From Caldifarciminota bacterium (GTDB lineage: Bacteria; Hydrothermota; Hydrothermia; UBA1063; CAJXJZ01): DNA of 38,520 nt. A program made the position numbers and the translations under genes. The DNA lies in contig JALVYB010000057.1 in the NCBI GenBank assembly GCA_027038175.1, positions 1-38,520 of the forward strand, read 5' to 3'. How positions within the stretch are numbered: the stretch's first letter is position 1; each line of letters opens with the position of its first letter. Of this stretch, positions 7,944 through 16,824 are shown piece after piece. The notes below the pieces were generated by a model. That model had not been told where the DNA came from and made no database searches. It saw only the letters and a list, made by a program, of their open reading frames with translations.

Positions 7944-10049
7944 TTATCGGGTCTTTACAAGATTAGCGAATTTAAGGGACAGGGTCTTTATGCCGTCTGT
8001 AAAGAGGACCTTTACTTTGTCCCCATTCTTAACCAGTATCCTTCCCCTGCCAAACATGGGATGGTAAACATAATCTCCTCTATGCAGTTCGGTTTGTTCT
8101 CTTTTCTCTTCCTGCTCTCTCTGAATATCCTTATGTCTTTTTGTAACGGAGTCAAAGATAATCACATCCTCGGGAAGTTCATCAAGGAATCTTGAAGGAG
8201 AGAGAAATTCTCCGAACCTTATTGAACGTTCTTTTGCGTAGGTAATTATGACACGTTTTTTAGCCCTTGTTATGGCAACATGGAAGAGTCTTCTTTCTTC
8301 TTCAAGTTCGTAAGTGGTGGATAAAGCCGATTTATGCGGAAATACACCATCCTCCATTCCTGTGATAAAAACGTTTTCAAATTCAAGCCCTTTCGCATTG
8401 TGAACCGTCATTATAGTTATTCTATCTTTTTGTTCAATATCCATATCATCCTGAGCAGTTTGAACTGCTATATGTTCCATAAAGTTTTCCAGTATGGGTT
8501 CCTGTTGGCTTATTACGAATTCCTGTGCCAGACCAAGAAAAGCATTGACGTTTTCTATCCTTCCTTCCACCTTCTCTCTGGGTTCCTGTCCCTGATAGGT
8601 CTTTCTTAAGTAGTTCTCAAATTCAAGTGTATTTATCAGTTCGTGCAGAATGGTAAAAATATCCTCTTTCTTTTCCTTCAATTTCAAAAAATGCTCTATG
8701 AGATTGTAAAACCTCTTGAGTTTCTCGTATTTAAGGCCCTTATATTCGACAAAACTCGGAATGGCCTCTAAAAGATGCATATCTTCCTGAAGGGCATAGT
8801 CTGAAAGGTGCTTAATTGTTCTTGTGCCTATTCCTCTGTGTGGTGTATTTACAATCCTGAGGAAGGATATATCATCCTTTGGGTTGAGGATGAGTTTAAG
8901 ATACGCAAGAATATCCTTTATCTCTTTACGTTCAAAAAACTTAAGTGCTCCAACTATCAAATAGGGGAGGCCTCTTTTATTAAAAACCTCTTCAAAGGTT
9001 CTTGATTGAGCATTCGTTCTGTAAAGGATTAAATTCCTTGAGAATGGCCTTCCAAATTCCTCTATTTTTGACGCCACAAATTCTGCCTCTTCTTTCTCAT
9101 TAAATGCCTCATGCACAATGAGTTTTTCACCTTCCGGACCTTCTGTCCAGAGAGTTTTGCCTTTTCGCATGGTGTTGTGGGATATGAGAACACTCGCAGC
9201 CTTCAATATATTTTTCGTTGACCTGTAATTTCTTTCAAGTCTTATAATCTTTGCACTGGGAAAATCCCTTTCAAAGTGCAGAATGTTGCGTATATCTGCC
9301 CCTCTAAAACTGTATATGGACTGGTCATCATCTCCTACAACGAATATATTTCCATGTTTTGATGACAGGTGTCTTAAGAGTTCGTATTGTATTCTGTTTG
9401 TATCCTGATACTCGTCTACATGTATGAACTTGAATTTTTCAGAGTAAAAATCCTTGACCTCTTTGTGTTCCTCAAAGAGTTTTCTGGTATTGAGAAGAAG
9501 GTCATCAAAATCCATGGCATTGAGTTCGAGAAGTTTCTGCTGGTACTTTTTATAGAACTCGTAGTGCCATTCAGATTCAGGTTCGTGCCCTGCTTTTATT
9601 TTCTGTATATGATGCAAAAGACGTTTTGGCGTTTCTCTGCTTTTAATTTCTTCAAGCAATTTCTTTACAACTCTCAATTGGTCATCCCGGTCAAATATGC
9701 TGAAGTTTTTGTCATAGGGCAGATATTCTATGTTTGCCCTGAGGATTCTCACACAAATTGAGTGGAAGGTTCCAATGAAGAGCCCCTTTGTGCTAATGTT
9801 CAAGAGTTTTTCTATTCGGCCTCGCATCTCGTTGGCTGCCTTGTTCGTGAAAGTAACTGCAAGTATATTCTCTGGGTGCACCCCTAATTCCTTTATGAGG
9901 TAAGCCACTCTGTAAGTAAGGACACGTGTCTTGCCGGAGCCTGCACCTGCAATAACAAGTACAGGCCCTTCGATGGTTGTAACAGCCTCCCTCTGCTCTG
10001 GATTAAGGTCTTTTAACAGAGGGTGGTTAGTCAAAGAAGAGTCTTGCAA
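7944..10049 (-). CDS. pcrA: ATP-dependent DNA helicase PcrA/UvrD (superfamily 1A)
   Basis: 701 aa with the ordered SF1 motifs: Q-motif LNPEQREAV, Walker A GAGSGKT (35-41), DEYQDTN (motif II), GDDDQSIYSFRGAD (III), RNYRST (IV), TVHNAKGLEFENVF (V) and VAITRAKK (VI). The C-terminal segment from about 655 (GDYVYHPMFGRGRIL) is the Tudor-like domain of PcrA that contacts RNA polymerase. The role is DNA repair and removal of stalled forks or transcription complexes. The start is TTG at 10049, inside the end of the phosphofructokinase gene (23-nt overlap), with AAAGGA about 11 nt upstream; this exact start is less certain than the gene. Confidence 0.94.
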   Translation of the reverse strand: MQDSSLTNHPLLKDLNPEQREAVTTIEGPVLVIAGAGSGKTRVLTYRVAYLIKELGVHPENILAVTFTNKAANEMRGRIEKLLNISTKGLFIGTFHSICVRILRANIEYLPYDKNFSIFDRDDQLRVVKKLLEEIKSRETPKRLLHHIQKIKAGHEPESEWHYEFYKKYQQKLLELNAMDFDDLLLNTRKLFEEHKEVKDFYSEKFKFIHVDEYQDTNRIQYELLRHLSSKHGNIFVVGDDDQSIYSFRGADIRNILHFERDFPSAKIIRLERNYRSTKNILKAASVLISHNTMRKGKTLWTEGPEGEKLIVHEAFNEKEEAEFVASKIEEFGRPFSRNLILYRTNAQSRTFEEVFNKRGLPYLIVGALKFFERKEIKDILAYLKLILNPKDDISFLRIVNTPHRGIGTRTIKHLSDYALQEDMHLLEAIPSFVEYKGLKYEKLKRFYNLIEHFLKLKEKKEDIFTILHELINTLEFENYLRKTYQGQEPREKVEGRIENVNAFLGLAQEFVISQQEPILENFMEHIAVQTAQDDMDIEQKDRITIMTVHNAKGLEFENVFITGMEDGVFPHKSALSTTYELEEERRLFHVAITRAKKRVIITYAKERSIRFGEFLSPSRFLDELPEDVIIFDSVTKRHKDIQREQEEKREQTELHRGDYVYHPMFGRGRILVKNGDKVKVLFTDGIKTLSLKFANLVKTR

Positions 10050-11067
10050 ATTCGTATAAATCCTTTGGTACTAACTTAATTCCACCTGATACTTTTTTAA
10101 GGTCAACCACCACCACTTTGCTGCCTTTCATGGCAACCATTTTTCCGAACTCGCCATTCTCAACGAGTTCCACAGCCTTTACACCAAGAAGCATTGGAGT
10201 TGTTCTGTCTATTGCAACAGGAGAACCCCCTCTCTGTAAATATCCTAAAACAACATGTTTTGCGGTATAACCTGTTCTCTCCTGCAGGATTTTAGCCAAT
10301 TTTTCAGCAACTCCACCGACTTTCACGTGTCCATATTCATCAACTACTTTTACCTTTTTCTCGTCTTCTTCAGAGAGTTGTACACCCTCCGCAACTGCTA
10401 TAACAGCGAACTGTTCACCTCTACCGTATTTTTCCTTTATAACCCTGACAATGTCATCTATGTCTGGTTTTACTTCCGGTATAAGGATGTAATTGGCCCC
10501 ACCTGCAAGTCCGCCGTAAAGGGCTATCCATCCTGAGTGTCTGCCCATTATTTCAACCACTATAATTCTTCGGTGGGACTTGGCAGTCGTAGCAAGCTTC
10601 TCTATGGAATCTGCTACAATAGACACAGCCGTCTGAAATCCTATGGTATATTCTGTTTCGAGCACGTCGTGGTCAATGGTTTTCGGTATACCAACGGCCG
10701 GTATACCTGCTTCATAAAGCTTTGCCGCAGCACCCAGTGTATCCTCCCCACCTATTGCTATAACAGCATCAAAACCGAGTTCTTTGAAGTTTTTTATTGC
10801 TTTTTCCTTTGTTTCTTCATCTTTGACTGGATTTGTTCTGGAAGTTCCTATTATTGTTCCACCCTGAGAGTATGAATTCCTTACTGTTTCCTTGCGTAAC
10901 TCTTTGAATTGTTCCTCTAAAAGTCCCTTCCAGCCATCAATAAACCCGAAAACCCTGTGTCCACCGTATTCTGCCCTGTACACTATTCCCTCAATTGCAG
11001 CATTTAACCCCTGTGCATCTCCACCGCCTGTAAGAACGGCAATTCTAAGGCTTCTTCTCTTTTCCAT
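10027..11067 (-). CDS. pfkA: 6-phosphofructokinase, predicted pyrophosphate-dependent (group III type)
   Basis: 346 aa from the chosen ATG, which has AAAGGA 7 nt upstream; an in-frame ATG at 11130 would overlap the aldolase gene and add a Lys-rich tail. Substrate motifs: GGGDAQGLNAAI (14-25), GGEDT (106-110) and PKTIDHD (128-134). Asp109 replaces the Gly of ATP enzymes (E. coli Gly104) and Lys129 replaces Gly124. In known PFKs this Asp/Lys pair goes with PPi rather than ATP as phosphoryl donor; the Amycolatopsis PPi enzyme has the same GGEDT and PKTID. His133 in place of the usual Asn of TIDND is odd. It lies 40 nt after fba in the same transcript. PPi dependence is inferred from residues only. 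Confidence 0.88.
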   Translation of the reverse strand: MEKRRSLRIAVLTGGGDAQGLNAAIEGIVYRAEYGGHRVFGFIDGWKGLLEEQFKELRKETVRNSYSQGGTIIGTSRTNPVKDEETKEKAIKNFKELGFDAVIAIGGEDTLGAAAKLYEAGIPAVGIPKTIDHDVLETEYTIGFQTAVSIVADSIEKLATTAKSHRRIIVVEIMGRHSGWIALYGGLAGGANYILIPEVKPDIDDIVRVIKEKYGRGEQFAVIAVAEGVQLSEEDEKKVKVVDEYGHVKVGGVAEKLAKILQERTGYTAKHVVLGYLQRGGSPVAIDRTTPMLLGVKAVELVENGEFGKMVAMKGSKVVVVDLKKVSGGIKLVPKDLYEFARLFFD

Positions 11068-11107
11068 TTTGGTTCCTTTCTTTTCAGTGGTTTTTCTTGT
11101 ACTCATC

Positions 11108-12025
11108 TCACGCTTTGCCTGCTGAGCCAAAGAGTTGCATTTTTGATTTTACTGTTTCTGTTACCACTTCCATCCCTGCACCGAGGTATTTTCTCGGGTC
11201 AAATGTTGTGGGATTCTCTGCCATGTACTTTCTCACTCCAAGAAGGAAAGACAGCCTGAGGTCAGTATCAATGTTGATTTTCCTTATCCCGGCCTCAATA
11301 GCCTTCTTAATTTCCTCATTGGGTACACCTTTTGCTTTTCCAAGGTCAACTCCAAGTTCTTTAAGTCCCTCTATTATGTGCTGCGGTACACCGGATGCTC
11401 CGTGAAGAACAAGAGGGATTCCTACAAGTTCCTTTATCTTCTTTATCCTTTCAATATCGAGTTTTGCCTCACCTTTGAATTTATAGGCTCCATGTGATGT
11501 GCCGACTGCCACGGCGAGAGCATCAACTCCTGTCTCGTCAACGAATCTTTTCGCATCGTCCGGGTCTGTGTAAATAGCAACGTCACTTTCCACCTCGTCT
11601 TCTTTTCCAAGTAGCCTTCCAAGTTCTGCTTCTACAGTTACCCCCATTGCATGGGCTATTTTGACTATCTCTGAAGTGAGGCGAACGTTTTCCTCATAAG
11701 GTTTGTCTGATGCGTCAATCATGACGGAAGTAAAGCCATATCTGAGAGTCGTCATTATCTTTTCGAAGTGTTTGCCGTGGTCGAGGTGAAGGGCCACCGG
11801 GATATGTGTATTGTGTGCCGCAACTTTAACGATTTCAGACAAAAATTCAACCCCTGCATATTTCATTGCCCCTTCAGATACGGCAATGATGAGGGGTGAG
11901 TTCTCTTCCTCTCCTGCTTTTATTATGGCTTTCAGGAATTCAAGATTGTTTATATTGAATGCTCCAACCCCATAACCTCTTTTATCAGCATCTTCAAGAA
12001 TTTCTTTCATTGTAACGAGTGCCAT
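11108..12025 (-). CDS. fba: class II fructose-bisphosphate aldolase
   Basis: 305 aa. It cleaves or forms fructose-1,6-bisphosphate from the triose phosphates and is a zinc enzyme of the KBPA family. Visible features: GAFNINNLE near the N-terminus, the metal/catalytic block HLDHGKHFE (79-87), EAELG (132-136), the histidine in VGTSHGAYK, LHGASGVP (phosphate binding) and KINIDTDLR. A strong GGGAGGAT ribosome binding site precedes the ATG. It follows one phosphofructokinase gene and precedes another, so the cluster encodes successive glycolytic steps. Its own promoter lies immediately upstream at 12053-12080. Confidence 0.95.
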   Translation of the reverse strand: MALVTMKEILEDADKRGYGVGAFNINNLEFLKAIIKAGEEENSPLIIAVSEGAMKYAGVEFLSEIVKVAAHNTHIPVALHLDHGKHFEKIMTTLRYGFTSVMIDASDKPYEENVRLTSEIVKIAHAMGVTVEAELGRLLGKEDEVESDVAIYTDPDDAKRFVDETGVDALAVAVGTSHGAYKFKGEAKLDIERIKKIKELVGIPLVLHGASGVPQHIIEGLKELGVDLGKAKGVPNEEIKKAIEAGIRKINIDTDLRLSFLLGVRKYMAENPTTFDPRKYLGAGMEVVTETVKSKMQLFGSAGKA

Positions 12026-12052
12026 AGTATCCTCCCTTTTAAATTATATTAA

Positions 12053-12080
12053 ATTATAAGGTGTTCCACCTGTTTATCAA
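12053..12080 (-). promoter_or_regulatory. sigma-70 promoter with dyad operator, fba-pfk operon
   Basis: On the minus strand TTGATA (12075-12080) and a perfect TATAAT (12053-12058) are 16 nt apart, driving fba 28 nt downstream. The spacer is largely filled by a perfect 5-bp inverted repeat, AGGTG-TTC-CACCT on the plus strand (12059-12071). Such placement suits a repressor or activator site, but no cognate regulator can be named. Confidence 0.65.
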
Positions 12081-12090
12081 AAATGCTGCA

Positions 12091-13059
12091 TTAATCTTCC
12101 CATTTGAACGTGTAAACAGAATTAATCAGGAATTGTGAGAGTGTTTTCCTGTTTTTAACCGCTTTTTCCAGTGGAGTAAATACAATATCTCCTTTCTTTA
12201 CCCCAACCAGAACATTAAACACATTTTGGGAAAGTGCTTTTAAAGTCCCCATGGCAAGCCTGAAAGCGAGGAGTCTATCGTGAAACACAGGTATGCCTCC
12301 CCTCTGAATATGCCCGAGTACAGATATTCTAATGTCATAACCTATATTTTTTGACTTTAGAAGGTCTGCCACCTCTTTTGCGGAGGCTTTACCCTCTGCC
12401 ACTATAATTATGGAATTACGTCTTCCCTCCTCATATCTTTTTCTGAGTCTTTTTGCAAGTTCCTCAACGTCTGTTTCCACCTCAGGTATGAACACGCCTT
12501 CTGCGCCAGTTGCAATGGCAGCATTAACAGCAAGGAAACCGGAGCGATGCCCCATTACCTCTATAATAAAGGTTCTGTCATGGGAGGATGCGGTATCCTT
12601 TATTTTATCCACTGCATCCTGTATGGTGGTGAGTGCAGTATGCATACCGAGTGTCTCATCCGTTCCGTACATATCATTGTCAATAGAGGCAGGGAGTACT
12701 ATACACTTTACCCCTAATTTTTGAAGGTCGTAGGCACCCCTTAATGACCCGTCTCCGCCTATAACAACTAACAAGTCAACACCATCCTCAGAAAGAACGT
12801 TCTTTACGTGTTCTCTCACGGAGGGGTCTTCTTTAAATTCCGGGAATCTGGAAGTACCAAGGATTGTCCCACCTATTTTTAGGAGTCCTGCCACATTATC
12901 ATAGGTGAGAGTATGCCTTTCCCTGTTGTATATGCCCTTATATCCATTTTTATAACCGAGTACTTCATACCCATTCTCAATAAGCGCTCTTGTTAAATAC
13001 CTTATAAGGGGATTCATACCAGGAGAATCCCCACCAGAGGTGATAATCGCAACCTTCAT
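12091..13059 (-). CDS. pfkA: ATP-dependent 6-phosphofructokinase
   Basis: 322 aa, close to the E. coli PfkA length (320) and nearly colinear with it. The ATP-site motif is GGDGS (101-105), with Gly104 present, and the catalytic motif is PASIDND (123-129) with Asp127. Ala124 and Ser125 replace the common Gly and Thr; Ser at that site also occurs in eukaryotic enzymes. SGGDSPGMN (8-16) and EVMGHRSGFLA complete the active site. Together these point to ATP as donor, unlike the second PFK encoded at 10027-11067. The start ATG has AAAGGAGC upstream and overlaps the stop of the preceding protease gene by 4 nt (ATGA), so it is probably translationally coupled to it. Confidence 0.92.
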   Translation of the reverse strand: MKVAIITSGGDSPGMNPLIRYLTRALIENGYEVLGYKNGYKGIYNRERHTLTYDNVAGLLKIGGTILGTSRFPEFKEDPSVREHVKNVLSEDGVDLLVVIGGDGSLRGAYDLQKLGVKCIVLPASIDNDMYGTDETLGMHTALTTIQDAVDKIKDTASSHDRTFIIEVMGHRSGFLAVNAAIATGAEGVFIPEVETDVEELAKRLRKRYEEGRRNSIIIVAEGKASAKEVADLLKSKNIGYDIRISVLGHIQRGGIPVFHDRLLAFRLAMGTLKALSQNVFNVLVGVKKGDIVFTPLEKAVKNRKTLSQFLINSVYTFKWED

Positions 13060-16000
13060 TGTCTTGCTCCTTTTGCAATAATAAATAGTTTTATAACTTT
13101 TTCAAGTGAGTGAGATTCACCATTAAATTTAATATCAAGATAATACATGTCAGGTTCAAGGTCCTGAAGGTCAAGAGGTATTTCTTCCACGCTCCCTCCT
13201 CGAAATTCAAAATGCTGGGATTTTACCATGGTACCTGCGAAGTTAATGAAATCAATTCTGCCTTCTCCTGAAAACCCGATTTTAAATCTCAGGTTCGCTT
13301 TCCCTTTTTTAACAGGGTTGGGATACACGTAAATGAGATTAAGATTTGATGTTTCAACACTTTCGGATTCGTGGAAATTCACATAAAGGTTATGAATTGG
13401 GTTTACATATACATGTCCCTGGGTAAAATCAGAGATATGGAAAGATGTAGCAAAAAGATACCCATCATCCGTAATATAAGCGATATCCGAAAAACCATCG
13501 TTATCAAGGTCTGTTATCACAGGGTTTTTAACAATAGAGGAGCCTTCAAGCGGAAATCCGTCCACCTTTTTACCGTAAATAGTGTAGCAATCAAGGTGTT
13601 CCCCGTGTGCTACAACGATTTCATCCTCTCCATCCGAATTGATGTCCGCCGTAACTATACCTCCGCAGGTGGTATCAGATATGGAAAGAGGAAAGCCGGA
13701 CATTAATGCTCCATTAGCATCTATAGCATACAGGAATGAGTCAAGTACAAAGGCAAAGAATGGACCATCGTTGTATCTACCCATTCCAATGTATCCTTCA
13801 GGCAAACCGTTAAAATCCCTTTGCCATATAGATTTTCCAGTAATCCTTAGTGCTTCAATATTCCCGTTCCCTTTTATACTCAAAAAGGCAATCTGTGTGT
13901 CTGGAAATCTTGATACAATAAACGGTGAAAAGTACGGAGCAGGATAGGAATTTCCTGCAACCTGCATGTTTCCTCTGTCATCTATTATATGGATTTGCCC
14001 ATCTGTTCCCTGAGTGAAAATAAGGTTTGAGTTTAATGTCGCTATACCGCCTCTTAAAGGTGCAGACAGATTGTAAGATATATGCTCATTTCCCTGTAAG
14101 TCAATGAGATGAAGTTTCTGGTCCTCATCACCAGCAAAGATGAAAGTTGTATCTTTAAATGTTCCAAATGAAATAGGGCCTCTTATTTCACTCCCTATAG
14201 AGTGTTCCCATATCCTGTATACTGAGTCACCTTCATAACCGTAAAGATAAAGATTTCCCTCCAATGTGGCTGTTGCTATATAGATAAGAGAGTCTTCTTT
14301 TAAAATTGCCGGTGAATTTACTGGTATCTTCCCACCTATACTGTCTTCAAAGAGCACATTCCCATTTTTTCCAAGTATAGAAAACAGGGTGAATGAGTCT
14401 ATTGTAGTGGTATCCAGACGCACAAGGTCCAGGGAGTCTATATAGACATGCTGTAGTAAGGCAAAAACGGAATCGTACTCCATATAGGTTTTTCGTGGTG
14501 TGTTGTAAATCATATAATTTATATTACTATCCTGAACTCTATAGCCCACTCTAACAGGGAAACCCTGTATATTCTTTTCTCGTGACACAATCACTCGCAT
14601 CCTTTCAGAAATTGTATCTGGCATGGTAAATACGAGATTCGTTTGATTATTTTCGTTATCATTGCTCGATGGGGTGGTCCAGGGAGCAAGTTTGGTATTG
14701 TTACCTTTAAAATAGGTGTCATAGGGACATCCAAACCATGTATACGCGTAGGGAGAAAGGTCTGTCCATTTTTCAAAATCCTGCACGTGGTCTGCTTCAA
14801 CCACATCAACTGCCATGGGGCGTACAGCGTTTACTTCATTGTAAGCATAGTTTTCCCACAAAATTCTATCGTCCACATGCCATGTGAGTATACCATCTGC
14901 AGGCTCAAGATAGTCGTTTTCTCCGAAGAAATGAACCAAAATGCCGTTTTTCCACTTTCCGAACACCCGGGCTGTATCATTGCAGATGACCGTATCATTA
15001 AAAGACAGGTTTGTCTCAAGGTTTTCAAAGAGAAAATACTCATGTGAGTTTACAGGTACTTTCAGGAATCTTGTGCCCCTATAAGGGTCTTCTGCAAAAT
15101 AGGGGATTGTATAGTAGAGATTACCATTTTTTCTCAGGGAGAAACTATCTATACCCACTGAAATAGGAAGAAGCGTGACAGTATCCGGCCGCTGGGTTGC
15201 AGGTAGTATCTTAAGGATTCTATCATCAACAAATCCCTCTCCAAAGAGATATTTCAAAATCCAATCAGTCCAAAGACGCGTCCAGGCATTTGGATAGGGT
15301 GGCAATACCCCTGATGGTATTCCCTCTGCTGTCAAATATGTCCCTGTTGTCATAATCCCAAAGGCTCCCACTCCAGAACCGTTGTAACGTGTATCGTAAA
15401 GGTCTGGATAGAAAAACATATTGTGTCCGGATTCGTGGAAGAATGTTCCATTAATCCTGACATCAACGCCATCCTGGCTCATAGTTTCGCTCATTATTTC
15501 AGCATCAAATACAGTGTCTTGCCCGTTGTTCAAAACTATATATGGAACCCCGAGATAATACTCAAGTGCGCCTGCAGGCACAGTAACAGCAGGCATATCA
15601 TAGGGTGAGTCAAAATTAAGATCAGTCTGCCACGCAGAACCCGGATGGAAGATAACGTATCTATCAAACACACCTTCCTGATAGTCCTTTATACCATTGT
15701 TGTCAATGTCCTCAAAGTTGACTGTTGGGTCTTTGTCTGCTGCTATAAAAGCATCTCTCATAAATGTTACAAGACCAAGTTCAGGGTCTTCCCCCCATGC
15801 TGAGTAATACCCTATTGTATGAGGCACTTTGTATGGAGGGAGTCCGGAGTCAGGTTTTACCACCCATTCAATTCTTACCTTGCCATATGTTGCGGCTTCA
15901 TAATAATCTGCAAGTGCCTCAGTGAGTGTATTGAAAAAGGTCCAATCATGAGGTGGGTCGTAATAAGGATTGTATATAGGCTGTCCATTACAGTCTGTCC

Positions 16001-16355
16001 CTATTATCATTGGCTCTCCGTTACCGGTCATCACAAATGTCCCATCTCCGGTGGATTTGGGGTCATCCGGCTGTTCCTTTTGAAATTCCACTCTTAAAAC
16101 AAGCAGTCTGATAACAACTGGCTGTTTTGAATTTCTTTTTGTTGCAAATTTCCTGAGTCTCTGAATTGGCGGATAGGTTTCATAAGTAAAATCGCTGTTG
16201 AGTCTTGCCAGTTTTCTCTGTATCTCTCCATATCGTTTGGTTATGATGTTTACATTATGCACTCTGTAATTGCCCTGCAACTTGTGAAATCCAGAGACAA
16301 TTCCCTCAGAAGGCAATGTATTGAACAGAAATAAAAGAGTTGCAACTATTGACAT
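13056..16355 (-). CDS. secreted M6-family metalloprotease with beta-propeller and type A (T9SS-like) sorting domain
   Basis: 1099 aa. Residues 1-18 are a short hydrophobic leader without the usual basic residues. Residues 80-420 are an M6 (immune inhibitor A-like) zinc peptidase with HESGH (307-311) followed by YPDLYD; the spacing to that Asp is one residue longer than in many M6 proteins. Asp-rich turns such as DIDNNGIKD may bind calcium. Residues roughly 650-1000 hold repeated propeller-like strands, with FG-GAP-type DINSDGEDE and DLDNDGFSD. From 1004 the C-terminus has VYPNPV and ends in a YLDIK/EKVIKL beta-sandwich, the type A domain recognised by type IX secretion. The start has a strong AAGGAGGAATT ribosome binding site. 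The role is probably extracellular proteolysis. Coupling to a glycolytic kinase gene is unexpected. Confidence 0.88.
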   Translation of the reverse strand: MSIVATLLFLFNTLPSEGIVSGFHKLQGNYRVHNVNIITKRYGEIQRKLARLNSDFTYETYPPIQRLRKFATKRNSKQPVVIRLLVLRVEFQKEQPDDPKSTGDGTFVMTGNGEPMIIGTDCNGQPIYNPYYDPPHDWTFFNTLTEALADYYEAATYGKVRIEWVVKPDSGLPPYKVPHTIGYYSAWGEDPELGLVTFMRDAFIAADKDPTVNFEDIDNNGIKDYQEGVFDRYVIFHPGSAWQTDLNFDSPYDMPAVTVPAGALEYYLGVPYIVLNNGQDTVFDAEIMSETMSQDGVDVRINGTFFHESGHNMFFYPDLYDTRYNGSGVGAFGIMTTGTYLTAEGIPSGVLPPYPNAWTRLWTDWILKYLFGEGFVDDRILKILPATQRPDTVTLLPISVGIDSFSLRKNGNLYYTIPYFAEDPYRGTRFLKVPVNSHEYFLFENLETNLSFNDTVICNDTARVFGKWKNGILVHFFGENDYLEPADGILTWHVDDRILWENYAYNEVNAVRPMAVDVVEADHVQDFEKWTDLSPYAYTWFGCPYDTYFKGNNTKLAPWTTPSSNDNENNQTNLVFTMPDTISERMRVIVSREKNIQGFPVRVGYRVQDSNINYMIYNTPRKTYMEYDSVFALLQHVYIDSLDLVRLDTTTIDSFTLFSILGKNGNVLFEDSIGGKIPVNSPAILKEDSLIYIATATLEGNLYLYGYEGDSVYRIWEHSIGSEIRGPISFGTFKDTTFIFAGDEDQKLHLIDLQGNEHISYNLSAPLRGGIATLNSNLIFTQGTDGQIHIIDDRGNMQVAGNSYPAPYFSPFIVSRFPDTQIAFLSIKGNGNIEALRITGKSIWQRDFNGLPEGYIGMGRYNDGPFFAFVLDSFLYAIDANGALMSGFPLSISDTTCGGIVTADINSDGEDEIVVAHGEHLDCYTIYGKKVDGFPLEGSSIVKNPVITDLDNDGFSDIAYITDDGYLFATSFHISDFTQGHVYVNPIHNLYVNFHESESVETSNLNLIYVYPNPVKKGKANLRFKIGFSGEGRIDFINFAGTMVKSQHFEFRGGSVEEIPLDLQDLEPDMYYLDIKFNGESHSLEKVIKLFIIAKGARQ

Positions 16356-16461
16356 AATTCCTCCTTATTCTTGGTATTTTTATAATTTTAATCCACAATA
16401 TGGGTTTTCGGAAACTCTGGATTTACTGCTGTTGCTTTGAATGTCCTCTTACAGAGTGGAT

Positions 16462-16824
16462 TTATTTCAGGTTTTTCTCAGTGTTTTCTATAAGACGGTT
16501 AAGATATTTCATCTGGGATTTAACCTGTTCAATCCATTCCTTTAACGCCTCCTTTCCATGTTCTGTTATCGTGTACACCCTTTTAGGTGGACCACTTTCT
16601 TCAGGCATTTTCCACTCAGAGCGAACAAGGTCCATTGCTTCAAGTCTTCTGAGAACTCTGTATGCAATTCCCCTTTCAAGAAATTCCGAGGGTATCCCAA
16701 ATTCCTGTGCTCTTTCTATTAGTTTGTAGCCGTAAGATGGTTCCTCAGCGAGGAGAGAGAGGAAAATAACCTCAATAAACTCCCCGCTTTTGAATCCCAG
16801 TATTCTATACTTACATCTTCTCAA
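16462..16824 (-). CDS. PadR-family transcriptional repressor
   Basis: 120 aa. A winged helix-turn-helix with the PadR signature: EVIFLSLLAEEPSYGYKLIE (19-38) followed by FLERGIAYRVLRRLEAMDLV and the wing (SGPPKRVYTITEHGKEAL), then a C-terminal helix for dimerisation (KEWIEQVKSQMKYLNRL). The start appears to be TTG, overlapping the stop of the NifX-like gene by 4 nt, with GGGGGA just upstream. PadR proteins usually repress their own operon; the 19-bp palindrome at 17363-17381 over the operon's -35 is the obvious candidate operator. The ligand is unknown; the partner's metal-binding tail makes a metal or redox signal conceivable. Confidence 0.88.
   Translation of the reverse strand: MRRCKYRILGFKSGEFIEVIFLSLLAEEPSYGYKLIERAQEFGIPSEFLERGIAYRVLRRLEAMDLVRSEWKMPEESGPPKRVYTITEHGKEALKEWIEQVKSQMKYLNRLIENTEKNLK

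Noticed and set aside
9387-9761. Plus-strand 124-codon ORF with hydrophobic stretches inside pcrA
   Set aside because: Hydrophobicity comes from the antisense of Lys/Glu-rich helicase sequence; the pcrA frame is clearly the coding one.
10027-13059. Recent tandem duplication of phosphofructokinase
   Set aside because: The two proteins differ in length and in nearly all donor-site motifs, so they belong to different subfamilies.
14643-15047. Plus-strand 134-codon ORF inside the M6 protease gene
   Set aside because: It is fully opposite the conserved protease frame and shows no motif or binding site; a shadow frame.
16356-16461. A separate promoter for the M6 protease
   Set aside because: TAAAAT- and TATAAA-like boxes exist in the 106-nt gap, but no acceptable -35 lies at proper spacing; read-through from the PadR operon cannot be excluded.
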